NCBI RefSeq assembly: GCF_022376445.1
Contig: NW_025954963.1
Span: 620,001 to 684,000 of the forward strand
Reading direction: 5' to 3'
Source of the DNA: Fomitopsis serialis
Lineage: Eukaryota; Basidiomycota; Agaricomycetes; Polyporales; Fomitopsidaceae
DNA: 64,000 bases
Shown here: in pieces, positions 46,135 to 56,307 of the stretch
Layout: each line of letters begins with the position of its first letter
How positions within the stretch are numbered: the first letter of the stretch is position 1
Translations under genes and position numbers: made by a program
Notes under the pieces: model-generated
Told to the model about the DNA's origin: nothing
Database searches by the model: none
The model's input: only the letters and a program-made list of their open reading frames with translations

Positions 46135-49100
46135 TTATGTCCCTGGTACGTTCCCCGCCTCTCTAATCCTCTCTTCCCTACCCAATGTCGCCCGCACAAC
46201 CTTCTCAATCTCCGCATTGATTGCCCACACCCACGCATCCCGCTCGACCTTGCTCCTCGTCCGGAACACTGCCAGCTTCCGCTTCATCTTCAGCGGCGGC
46301 GCCCCCTCTCCCGCGGCCTGGTGTATCCGCTCGATCTCGTCGCCCCCTGCCTTTATGGTCCGATGCCACAGCATGAAAAGGGTGTCCTCGTCGCCGTCGT
46401 CCGTCTCGAGGCCGTCCTGGTACCGCCGAGCCACGCGCGGGGCGTCCGGGTCGTACTCGCCCTCGGGGAGGTACTGGGCAGCGAGGTAGCCGGAGATGAC
46501 GGAGGCGTCGAGTAAGTTGATCAGCCTGTCTGGCCGATGATGGAGCGAATTGCGTCCAGTCTTTCGGAACTGGATGAGGTTGCCCTGCACCAGCGTGAGC
46601 TGGACGTGCCTGCTCAAGGTGTCAATAGCAGAGCAGACTGGGCGAAGAAAGACGCTCACTTGTACTGGCCCTTCAGCCCCTTCCTAGCAAATAGCTTGCC
46701 GCACTTGACGATCGGCCGGCAGCCTTCCAGCACACACCAGTTGAAAACGGTGCTCAGTTCTGGAATGGGTGCGTCCGGGTCAGGAATTGGTTCAGGACCC
46801 CTGTCCAAATCCTCGAAAACGTGCGTGAGAGGAGTAATCCGTGCGCGCCCAGTACTCTGGTGCACGAGCTCCATCTCCTGATGAGCACTTGCGTGATGCC
46901 ATCTTCGCCAGTAGGATATGAGAGGCCTGAGGCGGACGATCCACTCCAGCGTTGTCTGACATGAGTACGCCTTGGAGAGGATGCTCGTCAGTTGCTTGGA
47001 TAGCCCTGCGACAGCTCGATACTCACCTCGAAGCGCACCACGTTGCCCGTGGTCAACAACAGCTCGAATGATCGACGCATCCTCAGCCGCGGCCTCTCCT
47101 GCACGGAGCATCTCGCCAACCCCGCCTCCCCACCCACATCCTCATCGTCGCCCTCCATCCTCTCCACAGCCCGCCAAAACTCCTCAGTCTCATCCCACTC
47201 CTGCGCACCCTCGCCCCTCTCCGGCAGCTCGTCTGCCCGACTCGGCAAGAGCTGAAACGCCCTCCTCACCGCCACGATGCTCCTCAGGTCCATCATCCCC
47301 GTCGCCCTCAACACCTGCTCCGCGCCCCGACGCACCTCGTCCCTCCACAGCGCGTCCGGCTCCGTCTCCGGCGGGACGAACCCCGGCGGAGGCGGATGAT
47401 GCGCGTGCGCGGGGAGGAGCGTGAACAGGTACCCATCGTGTGTTGTGAGGTAGAGCGGCTGGCGTAGCTGCGAGTTCGGCCGAATACGCTCGACGTAGCC
47501 CTCCACAGCGGGTGGCTCGTCCAGGCGTGTGCCGTCCCCCAGGTGCAGCCGAGTGGGCAGGTGGTCCTTCAGACGGACTTCCAGGTGCGCTGGCTTGCCT
47601 CCCTGCTGCCGTCGTTAGATGCGTTCCTCACATTTTGGCGGAGTACTGACCTGATTGAGTGCGAGGCCGGCGAGCACAGCCCACTTGCGTGGATGCCCCC
47701 GAACGTCCTCAAGCTGCCATACCCAGTCGAGGTTCATCCCCGACCGCCACGCCAGCGCCAGCTCCTCCCCCGCCGCGAGACGAGCACCCAGCAGGCCTTG
47801 GTACTCTGGCATCTTCATCAGGTGCTCCTGGCAGAGCTGCAGGACGTTATTCGGGCTGAAGACGGCGTATACGCCGGCGACGTCCTTGCCTTCTGATCCG
47901 GGCATGTCGATCTTGATGCGCGTCTCAAGTGTGGGTGAGAGCACCTCTAGGAAGTCGGGGAGCGCGTTGCCCATATGGCGCCTGGATGACCAGTGAGGAG
48001 GGTGGAGACGTACAGAGGGGGGGTTCTTACCAGAGATACCATAACCAGTCGGTCGCCCGGCTGCGGCTCCTGAGCTTGAAGATGAAGATGTTGAGCCCTT
48101 TCCTGGATCCGTACAACCATCGCCTCTTCGAGCGGTGCTTCAGGGGCGCAGGCGCACATACAATACAGAAGGTCAGGTCGACGAATGAGTACAGGGATAG
48201 CCGCGTAGTTGATGCGTCAAGCGGAACGATGAAGACAAGCTTGGGATGCCCCAGCATCCAGTCTTTACCTGGCATGTTCTACAATCCATTGGCATACTGA
48301 GCACTGAATCGTAGCATATCGACAATAGACGCACATGGCTCTTGTACAACTCCAGCCTATCCTTCCGCCATACGACAATGTAGTCCTTCCAATCCTCATT
48401 GTAAAGGTGACCGGTGGTGCGGTTGTGCCATTCGTCGAAGTTCGACGGGAGTGCCTCTGCCTCGATGTGAGAGAATTTGATGAGCATCCTGTCTGGCTTT
48501 TAGGCTCAAATACGATGTTAACAGTTCAAAGGCTAGAGAGATACCTCGCAGGATAACGTCTCCCCAAGCAACATGCGTCGTAGGATCGGCCTGCTGTGCC
48601 GCGCCTGCGCTCGTATTTTCCACAGCCTCTCCAGTCCGAGTGAGGACCTCCGACGGTGGGGCAGGCTCAGGATCCGAGTAATGGACGTGCATCTTGCCCT
48701 TGCCCTTGTGGGCTGCGCCGTTTCCAACCACGGCATCCCGTAACTGTCCGTCATTGAGGGGAGTTGCTGGATATCACCAGGCACATTCGGGCTGGTTGGG
48801 TGTTCTGTATGCGCGTTGGTAGACCTGCTTGGTCCTGGAGAAGTCGAACTGAGTAGGGCCGTGGACGAGTCCGCTGCGCTCTGTCTGTCGTCCTCAGATG
48901 GGACGGCTGGTCGATGGCTCGCTTGTTCAAGTTTGGATCGCTGAGCCGGAGTAGAAACGGAATCCAAGGCTTGTCCATTCCCTGCCGTATTGGACTGAGG
49001 GGCAGTGACGAATGTCTCCGTGCCTGTTGAAGCAGGGGCACTGGCATGCTTGGAGGTCGCCGCCACTATTGAGGTGCTACTTTCAGCGCCAACCCGAGAG

Positions 49101-49528
49101 GTCTTGTCCAGTGTATCGACTCCGAGAAACACGCCCACATCAAAGGACGTACCGACCCAGTGTCTGTCCGCACTGGCATCCTTGCGCTGCCGAAGAGCGC
49201 GCCCCCACTCGCTTTGGCGCCAGCGGCGATACATCTCTTCTCGAACAGACTGTGCTTGGTCCTCTCCCCAGTGCTCCGGTGAACCACCATGTCTGAGGAA
49301 GAAGTCGAGCGCGAGGGTGTGGATGGCGTCCCTCAAACCGTCGCCATCCTCAAGGTCTGCGGAGCTAGTATCTTCGCGCTTCCTCTTCTTCTTTCCTGAG
49401 GAGTTCAGGATTGTATGCTTTGGGAGGGGACCTATGAACCTCCTGCGAAGACGGTGTTGACTACTGTGCGCGATTGGAAACTCGCCCTCAGTGCTAGTAG
49501 TTGGAGGCATGAAATGTGAGTGGACCAT
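46135..49528 (-). CDS. SPO71: Spo71/Mug56-like protein with two PH domains
   Basis: In yeasts Spo71 works at the forming spore membrane with Vps13. Start at 49528 (MVHSHFMPPTTSTEGEFPIA, then QHRLRRRFIGPLPKHTIL), a basic N-terminal block, followed by about 200 Ser/Thr-rich residues. Then come MLIKFSHIEAEALPSNFDEW and the first PH domain: DWKDYIVVWRKDRLELYKSH, MPGKDWMLGHPKLVFIVPLD, TRLSLYSFVDLTFCIVCAP, NIFIFKLRSRSRATDWLWYL. Next is FLEVLSPTLETRIKIDMPGS and the second PH domain, from VEGYVERIRPNSQLRQPLYL to ERDAWVWAINAEIEKVV near the C-terminus. Several short introns separate these exons. One base is missing at about 48730-48745, between TDSYG and GNGAAHKGKG. The order (PH, linker, split PH) matches the family. 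Its role in basidiospores is inferred. Confidence 0.78.
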
Positions 49529-49760
49529 GTCCGCAGATTACCGGGGCCGCATTGACTAGATTGAAGTAGAAAGGAGACGCGAAGAGGACAAGGTCAATGT
49601 GGTACAGTGTCCACAGACGTGTGGTTTGGGATGAATGACCGTAGGTACAGAGACACTACTGCGTCCCAATGAAGAGCTATAGGACATCCACAAGACGTCA
49701 TAACAGGTCACACTAATGTCACGCCACCGCGTAGGCTGCTTTAACTTAGCGCTCAGACCT

Positions 49761-49820
49761 TCTACTACTTACTTCTACTAGTACATAAGTTACTTCTACT
49801 ATAGTAAGTACTACCTAGTA
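49761..49820. repeat. Short direct and inverted AT-rich repeats (TTACTTCTACTA)
   Basis: TTACTTCTACTA occurs exactly at 49769-49780 and 49790-49801, and related TACTACTT, AGTAAGTACTA and CTAGTA units fill the rest, some in reverse orientation. The block lies in the divergent spacer between the Spo71-like and kinase genes (49529-50473), which contains no supported gene. It may be a simple-sequence expansion or the relic of an element. Confidence 0.6.
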
Positions 49821-50170
49821 CCTGTCTGGGCCCTCTACAACGACGCCCTACAGGCTTTCAAGTATGATGCCATGCGATGAGCGCATTCCCTGTTATATCC
49901 ACGCTGCAATCAGCCAGGAAGGCGCTAGCCTCCCTAACTTTTGGTCATGGCCATCATATTGGCGAAGGTGCCTAAGTCGTCGGGCGGACCGGCCGGGTGA
50001 GGTTCTAATAACAGTCATAGAACTAACGGGATGCCCAGCGGGCCCTTCCACACGTTCTTAGGTGGTAGGGTCTGGGTCTCACGGATAGGTACCGTAGCTC
50101 CGGTTAGTACGGATTTTCATCTTCATTCGTTGGTTCGGATGAGTGTTGTCGGGACTCTGCCTTCCGCGCA

Positions 50171-50260
50171 ATGGATGTCGGATGATAGCAGGCAGAAATG
50201 CGACGGGAGGTGACCATTGCACTTCCGTCACGATTCTGCCCGCTATCATCCGACATCCAT
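50171..50260. repeat. 27-base inverted repeat (hairpin) upstream of the kinase gene
   Basis: The left arm 50171-50197 (ATGGATGTCGGATGATAGC...) and the right arm 50234-50260 are reverse complements with one mismatch in 27. Weaker pairing continues inward (GCGACGGGAGGT with ACTTCCGTCACG), leaving a loop of about 10 bases. It is placed about 215-300 bases before the kinase start codon and before its TATA box. No coding frame explains it. It could be a cruciform-forming regulatory element or the ends of a tiny inverted-repeat element. Confidence 0.75.
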
Positions 50261-50330
50261 GTCAGACCTGACCGCGTGCTCCCAACAGAGCGTACTCTTG
50301 TCCAAGCAGGATGAACGGACAGGCAGTAGC

Positions 50331-50357
50331 GGATACGGATGTCCTACCTCCGTATCC
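50331..50357. repeat. Small 9-bp hairpin GGATACGGA / TCCGTATCC
   Basis: A perfect 9-base inverted repeat, 50331-50339 and 50349-50357, with a 9-base loop. It lies between the larger hairpin and the TATA box of the kinase gene. Its GGATGTCC loop edge echoes the GGATGTCGG of the larger arms. Confidence 0.55.
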
Positions 50358-50401
50358 ATGTCGGAAGCTACGGGTTGCATCCCGCGCAGGTCTTGCGAAT
50401 G

Positions 50402-50408
50402 TATAAAA
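50402..50408 (+). promoter_or_regulatory. TATA box of the kinase gene
   Basis: TATAAAA, 66 bases before the ATG at 50474. A start site about 30 bases downstream would give a leader of about 40 bases. It is the clearest plus-strand TATA box in the window. Confidence 0.65.
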
Positions 50409-50473
50409 GGGCGACCGAGTTCCAGGCAAAGACATCAACTTCATCACTACTCTCCATCCGCGTCTTATTTACG

Positions 50474-51873
50474 ATGCAGTCAATGTGTGTTGCAGACTAC
50501 TTGCCTGACTTCACTGGCAAACTCCTCGGAGATGGTCGTTATGAGCTGACGAAGCTCCTGGGCGCTGGCGCCGCTGGAGTTGTCTATACTGCTCTCGACC
50601 ACCACGCCCCGACCTCATCGAGCGGGTTCGTACATCCCCTCATAGCCGTCTACGCGTGACTGACAGACTTTCTATATAGGGCACCTCTCGAATGCGCTGT
50701 GAAGATTGTTCAGAAGGCTGGTCCTCTGGATTCGCAGACATGGCAGCAGCGAGAGGAAATCAACATTCACCAACTCGTGTCGGACGTTCCTCATGTCCTC
50801 ACGTTGCACGCCACTTTCGAAGACGCTCAGTTCTTCTACCTCGTCATGGAACATCTCGCGGGCGATATGTTCCAAATACTCTACCGTGACGAGCTGCTGT
50901 ACGCGGGCAACGACGAGCTGGTCCGTTCGGTGTTCGTACAAATCCTGGATGCGATACACGCGTGCCACGAGCGCAAGGTGTTCCACCGTGATCTCAAGCC
51001 GGAGAACATCCTCTGCAACGCCGACGGAAGCGAGGTGTACATCGCTGACTTCGGGCTGGCGACCCGACAGGCGCTCAGCTATACCTTCGGGTGTGGCACA
51101 TCAGCCTACATGAGTCCCGGTAAGCTCATTTTGTTTAGAACGAGGCGAAACATACTCACTTCGGTTTCACAGAGTGCATCGGAGAGGAGTGCGAGCGTAA
51201 CGCCTACTCCACCCGCCATGGAGACATTTGGGCCCTAGGCATCCTCCTCATCAACATCATCACCGGGCTCAATCCCTGGGAATTGGCCGTGACGGCAGAC
51301 GAAGCCTTCAGCGAGTTCATCGTCGACGAAGATCACTTCGAGCGCGTGCTCCCCATCTCGAAAGGGGTCATCCGCATCCTGAAGCAGATCTTCGCCATCA
51401 ATCCGCTTGCACGACCTACCATCCCGGAGTTGCGCGAGCGCATCCTCGAGCTTCCCACCTTCTTCCCGCCAAAGAAGGAGGATGCCAGCGCAAAGAAGGA
51501 CATGCATGCACCCGTCGGGTCGAGTCACGCTACGCCCAAGGTCGAGGCGATCGACGGAGATGTACAGGAGGAGATCGTCGAAGTGGAGGTGGACATCGGC
51601 ACCGTGGACCTCTTCTCGTATGGTCTAGACGAAGGCTATCCCCGCAGTCTCACCGACTCCGCGTCCACCTCCTCCTCGGGCAGCGAGAGCCGGGGTCCTG
51701 TTACGCCCGACGAAGACCCGCAGCTCCGCGTCGACATTGACGTCTCCGGATTCGCGGAGGACCTGGGAGAGGCGCTACGGCCCCTTGTGGCGAAGGCGAG
51801 GAAGCCATCCGCTGACCACGCCTCGCCCGCGCTCAACGTGCTCGAGCGCCTCGAGATGCTCGTTCTCGAGTAA
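50474..51873 (+). CDS. Ser/Thr protein kinase, Ran1/Ksp1-like
   Basis: Start ATG 50474 (MQSMCVADYLPDFTGKLLGD). Kinase elements in order: Gly loop LLGAGAAGVVYTALD, splice to the ATP-binding Lys in LECAVKIV, FFYLVMEHLAGDMFQIL, catalytic loop FHRDLKPENILC, DFGLATR, and activation segment FGCGTSAYMSP, spliced (51119-51172) to ECIGEECERNAYSTRHGDIW. Then ALGILLINIITGLNPWELAV and ARPTIPELRERI. GTSAYMSPECIGE and the CERN-AYST-GDIWALGI run are characteristic of the fungal Ran1/Pat1-Ksp1-Vhs1 branch, which controls nutrient response and meiosis. About 120 residues of acidic and Ser-rich tail follow, ending LNVLERLEMLVLE at the TAA 51871-51873. All catalytic residues are present and no frame break is needed. 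Confidence 0.9.
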
Positions 51874-52475
51874 AAGGTCATGCCTTCGGCCATGCCTCAT
51901 GAAACGGGTGCATTGTCCGTTTGCTTCGTTCTCCGCTGGTTTTCGGAGAATCCAGAGCGAGACGAGATGGAAGAGAGGGGGAGTTGAGTTGCCAGGCGAT
52001 GATTACCGTCAGAGAAGAAACGTATGACGAACAAAAAGCCTCTTACTGTACAAAATAGAGTCAACCAAAACGCGCCGCATGCCAATGGACATTATGGACA
52101 TCATGCCTTGGGCTGTATACGGACGCTGTGTTACCGGAAATTGTAGAGTAGATTGTCATGCCATCGGACATTCATGGACTATATGCCGATAGCACACTGC
52201 ATAGTAGGATAGATGTCACAAAAATGACAAATGACAAAAAGACGTACAAACCCAACCTTCAGTGTGTGCTGCTTGATCACGAAGAACGTTGACTACAATG
52301 TGGACTGCACCAGACGCTTTGTCAGCAGGAACTTGGTATGTAATTTTGCGAGCCTCGCCAAGGCTTCGCGGTATCGATCAGGTCATGCGTGTGTAAAGTC
52401 AGTTACAGGGGCTATGTTACGAGTTCAGATTATGCGGGGTTAGATGTGAGTGGGGATGTAACAGCAGATAAATAA
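51874..52475. other. Convergent spacer, kinase / alternative oxidase
   Basis: 600 bases between the two stop codons. AT-rich stretches and the near-repeated word ATGGACAT (about 52083-52105 and again near 52160) are visible. No frame of more than 94 codons and no RNA gene were supported. Confidence 0.4.
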
Positions 52476-54161
52476 TCATGAGCTATGAATGGATGCAACC
52501 AGAGGGTCTTCAAGGATTCTCGCGTTCGTCAAGAATACGATGCGACTCTCTGCGTATTGCTTGGCCTCGTCGCGGTCGAAACTACGGCGGACCATCAGCG
52601 GATTATTCCCCTATGCAAATGCAGTGTACATACGCAATCTTCTTGCCCTTGACAGTCATGTCGGGCTCACGGAGCGCGAATGGGTTGATGTCATTAGGCT
52701 TCAGGTTGGCCAGACTGTGGTTGACAAACCGATGCGTGCTCTCGTCACTCCGCACCGCGTAGATGACATCGAGCAGCTTAGCGGAGGGCTCGAGGCGCCA
52801 GTAGTCTTTTGCGATCTCTGGCGCGGAATGATTCGCCCTATGAAACCTGTGTCAGAATAGGCCACGTGCGTGGGGGAAGGACCCTCGTACCATTCCGGCA
52901 GGCGGCCCGCCTCAATTTCTTGTATGCATCGTGTGCTGAGGGCAGCGAAGTCAGCATGCTGAAGTCGCGCGGTGAACGGAGAGCACTCACTAAGTGATCA
53001 CGGCCTCCTCTTCCAGATGCCCGACGAAGCGGTGGCATGTGCGCGGAGAAAGCATGTAGCAGAGGACTGAGTTCCGGTCAGTACGGAAGGCCTCAAACAC
53101 GCCGAGTCGGACACGCACAGAATGTATTGTAGAAGACGCCTTGGGCGCCGATGAGCATGGCACGGAAGATGAGCCCAGGTTTCCGCAGCGAGAGGAAGGT
53201 CCTGGAACAGCGGTGATTAACACCAACCAACGAGGTTTGGACGTGGCAGACGTACATGAGGTGCATTCGCTCATTCTCGGCCTCTTCCAAGAGCGTATGG
53301 ATCCATCCGGAGTCACGACGCTGAGAGCCATAATGTCAGACAAGGTATTGAATGTCCCAGACAGCAGACGCGAACTCACCAGTAGACGCAGACTTCTCAG
53401 GTGGCGTAACGCAGCCGCCACCATTCCTGGGACACCAGCAATACTCTCCAAGAACAAAAGCGCTGGATGTAACAAACGACGTGAAGTTCCGGTCAGGGTT
53501 CATGAGAAGGCGGAGGCCTACCCTCAGCCACTGGCGTTCGTCCATGATATAGCCACCTTTCCTCAGCTCTTCAAGAGACATGCTCTCATGATTGGGTGGA
53601 AGGGTTTGTGCTTGTAGCCAGAAGCCACATCGAACCCCCACCTACGGCCGCGATGAATATCAGTAACATAACACGAGATAGAGGGTATCATACCTCAATA
53701 TCCTCACAAAATTGTAGGCAATCCGGTCTGAAAATGTTTTCGATTCTCGGTGCAATATCTGTGGACATAGTGAAAATCGCCTTGAGGCAGAAGACCACCT
53801 GGCTTACGTCAACAGACCGCAGCTCCTCGGAAGTGTAGACAGGATGGAACAAGACCCAGTCGCCTTTGATTGTAGACGGCACACCCGTTGCAACTTCTTC
53901 CCTTTTGGGTGGCGAGGGGACCTTGTCACCTGCGGGATGTCATCATGCTTGAACATAGACACAAGTTAAAATCGACGGCAACGTACGTCTATGGGGTCCC
54001 TCGGCACCCACGGATGCCGGCTCTGTGGCCTTCTTTCCCGTCAGGACATTGAGACGCGGAATATTGGAGACGAAAGTACGACGAGCCACAGAGGGGAGGG
54101 CCATGCGCGTGCAGACCTCACCATAGCATGGGAGGCAGCGAATAGTCGCAGTCCTAAGCAT
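52476..54161 (-). CDS. AOX1: Mitochondrial alternative oxidase
   Basis: Cyanide-resistant ubiquinol oxidase of the inner membrane matrix face. ATG 54161 gives [20 protein letters not shown]...RRTFVSN, a targeting sequence. Then come [18 protein letters not shown], splice to [34 protein letters not shown], and [20 protein letters not shown]. Diiron motifs follow: [15 protein letters not shown], splice to [17 protein letters not shown], splice to [20 protein letters not shown], and [20 protein letters not shown]. The ending is [16 protein letters not shown], with a last exon [20 protein letters not shown] reaching the TGA at 52476-52478. All four carboxylates and both His of the LEE, NERMH, LEEEA and DESTH motifs are present. 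Many introns (50-60 bases) interrupt it. The promoter has a TATTTAA and a stress-type CCCCT. Confidence 0.93.
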
Positions 54162-54223
54162 GGTCGCGTCGGTGTGTCAAAGACTGCACGGAGAATAGAC
54201 AATTTACACAGCGTCCCGTCCCC

Positions 54224-54241
54224 CATAGGGGTTCTTAAATA
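54224..54241 (-). promoter_or_regulatory. Core promoter of alternative oxidase (TATTTAA, CCCCT)
   Basis: On the minus strand TATTTAA (54235-54241) lies about 75 bases before the AOX start codon. It is followed six bases later by CCCCTATGGGG, a near-palindrome containing CCCCT. CCCCT is the core stress-response element of yeast-type zinc-finger activators. Stress induction of AOX is general knowledge; use of this site is inferred. Confidence 0.5.
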
Positions 54242-56307
54242 CTATGTCGCTAAGTAGAGGACCCGTCTCGTCCCGAGGACGGTCCCGAAGCGCACCGCGC
54301 TGTGTCAGGCTGTGGGGATCCAGCGTGACAGCGGTGCCAATACTTGATGACTCCAATTCTGAACCTTGCTGCACTACCTGGAGCTGCCCAGGGCTCAGTG
54401 TTCTGGAGGATGAGGGCCATTGTTGCTGAAGGTGCACCAGGCCAATCACGATCCGCGGCTGGGGAAGGCGTTGAGTTGGATTTCCCGAAGAAGTCGGATA
54501 ACGAGCGTCTATGCACGTGATGAGATATCAGCCAATGGGATTGCTCAGATTTGTGACACCCTATTGGCTGATCGGCCAATGGCGGGGAGCGCGTAGGGAT
54601 GGGAAGCGCACCAGTGAACACGAACGTCCTGCTGGGCCAGGTGTTTCGCGCCGGCCGCCATTGAATGGGAGAGATGCGCACATATGGCGGTCAAAGATGG
54701 TCAAGGTGAGAGATATGAAGGCACGGCTTTCTGAACGGTATAGATGATGGAATACAGAGGCCGGACAACTCACTGATCACGATGTGGTCATCGCTGGGTC
54801 TGTACAGCGCAATGGAGACGCACTTATGTAGATACGACTTGCACGCATATGAGTTCGCTCCATTACCACTGTGATATTAGCTGTCAGTCCCATGTCTGTG
54901 CCATTAGATCGACCGCCTCTAGTGCGCTAGAGCTCTTCGAGTTTCATGCCATACAATCATGTCCCTTGCCTGAAGACCAGGCATCCACAGGCTGGGACGT
55001 GGCTCGGATGTCCGCTGTCGCATCTGCAAAGACGTTGACCTTTGTGCTGTAACTGAAGACTACCAAGCTCAATAAATAAGGCATTGCATTGGCGACATTC
55101 AAGCATTGGATCCGCGGCTGTCAAGTGGAGGCGATGTTGATGAACTCGGAACTCTGACGAGTGTCTTTGCATAGCTTGGACAGGTTGGCCATATATCACA
55201 ACACGCATGAGAAGACTCACATCCAATGGTTTCTCCGTACGACATTCGTGTCTACCGATCTCGCCGGGACTCCGCTTCCTCCATGGAACTGTTGCTCACA
55301 TCTTTCGTCACCCCAGCGATCTCACGCTCCGCTTCGGATAAGTCGAAGAAAGCGGCCTTCTGCTGTCCAGCCACCTTCGAGCCTATGTTATTAACGCAAA
55401 CTCTCAGGATTATGTCACTCGAGCGTTGAACATCGCGGGAGAAGCACATACGGGCATGAAGACGTGTTCTCGCTCACCGAATCGGCGAAGAACACGGCGT
55501 ATAACAATGTTGCTGAACAAGGAACGGGTAAATGAACGACCAAGTGCGCCCGGAACGATTCGGAGATAGGCATACCTGGTATCACTACGTAGTTCGCAAT
55601 GCGACTCAGCGGGAAAACCCAGGTGGGGCGGGGGTCCACTGGAGGAACGTTTTCAACTGCCCACGGGCGAGGTTCCCTAATCTTGTTTGAAGCATCGCTA
55701 TGCGTGCCTCTGGCAGGTGGTGATCGCCTGCGGGGTGCAGCGCGAAGGAGCAGAGACCTCTGAGACCTGAGGTGGCCGAGAGCGGAGGACATGGGCCAGG
55801 CAGGATACAGGCGCCGCGGCGCCGAGCTGTCAAACGAGAAATACCAGATTTCAGCGATCACTCCCGACAAGTCTGCATCTGGCAAGTGTAGAATGTTATC
55901 ACTCCGAGGTTTTCGAGTCCGATCGTCGGGTTTTGCCACTGTCAAGGTGCAGTCGCCGGGATGTGCCATCAGAGGCTGACAGCCGCCGACGTTCGCCTCG
56001 GAGTTGCAGCGGCCGCCGCAAACAGTAGAGAATATATGCGGTGGACATGAACGGGAGAGGTGCGCACTCACGAGAGGCTATATTTCGAGGGTGCCTTGCG
56101 ATGTTCACGCAGTCGGACGGTGGTGTCGAGGCGGGGACGAGGATCTGACGGGACTCCGTCCAAGTCGGACCCGGTTAATTTATAATTACGTACCGCTCGC
56201 CCTCCGGTTGGCCGGCGCGGGAGAATTATCGAGCGCTTCTGTCGGGGTTCACCGTGCAGCGGAAACATATCCAGTCCGTTCTTGTCGCCCGACCTCTCGC
56301 ATCCCGA
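54242..56307. other. 2.1 kb divergent spacer, AOX / Zn2Cys6 factor
   Basis: No supported gene. The longest frame (218 codons, 55415-56071, -) lacks motifs, has uneven composition and is overlapped by other frames. The words CCAATGG and CCAATGGC, with ATTGGCTGA, occur in both orientations at about 54530-54585 (CCAAT-box-like). They could belong to a distal AOX promoter. Confidence 0.4.

Noticed and set aside
55415..56071. A 218-codon minus-strand frame upstream of the Zn2Cys6 gene
   Set aside because: No motif, no splice context and no family resemblance; other frames overlap it.
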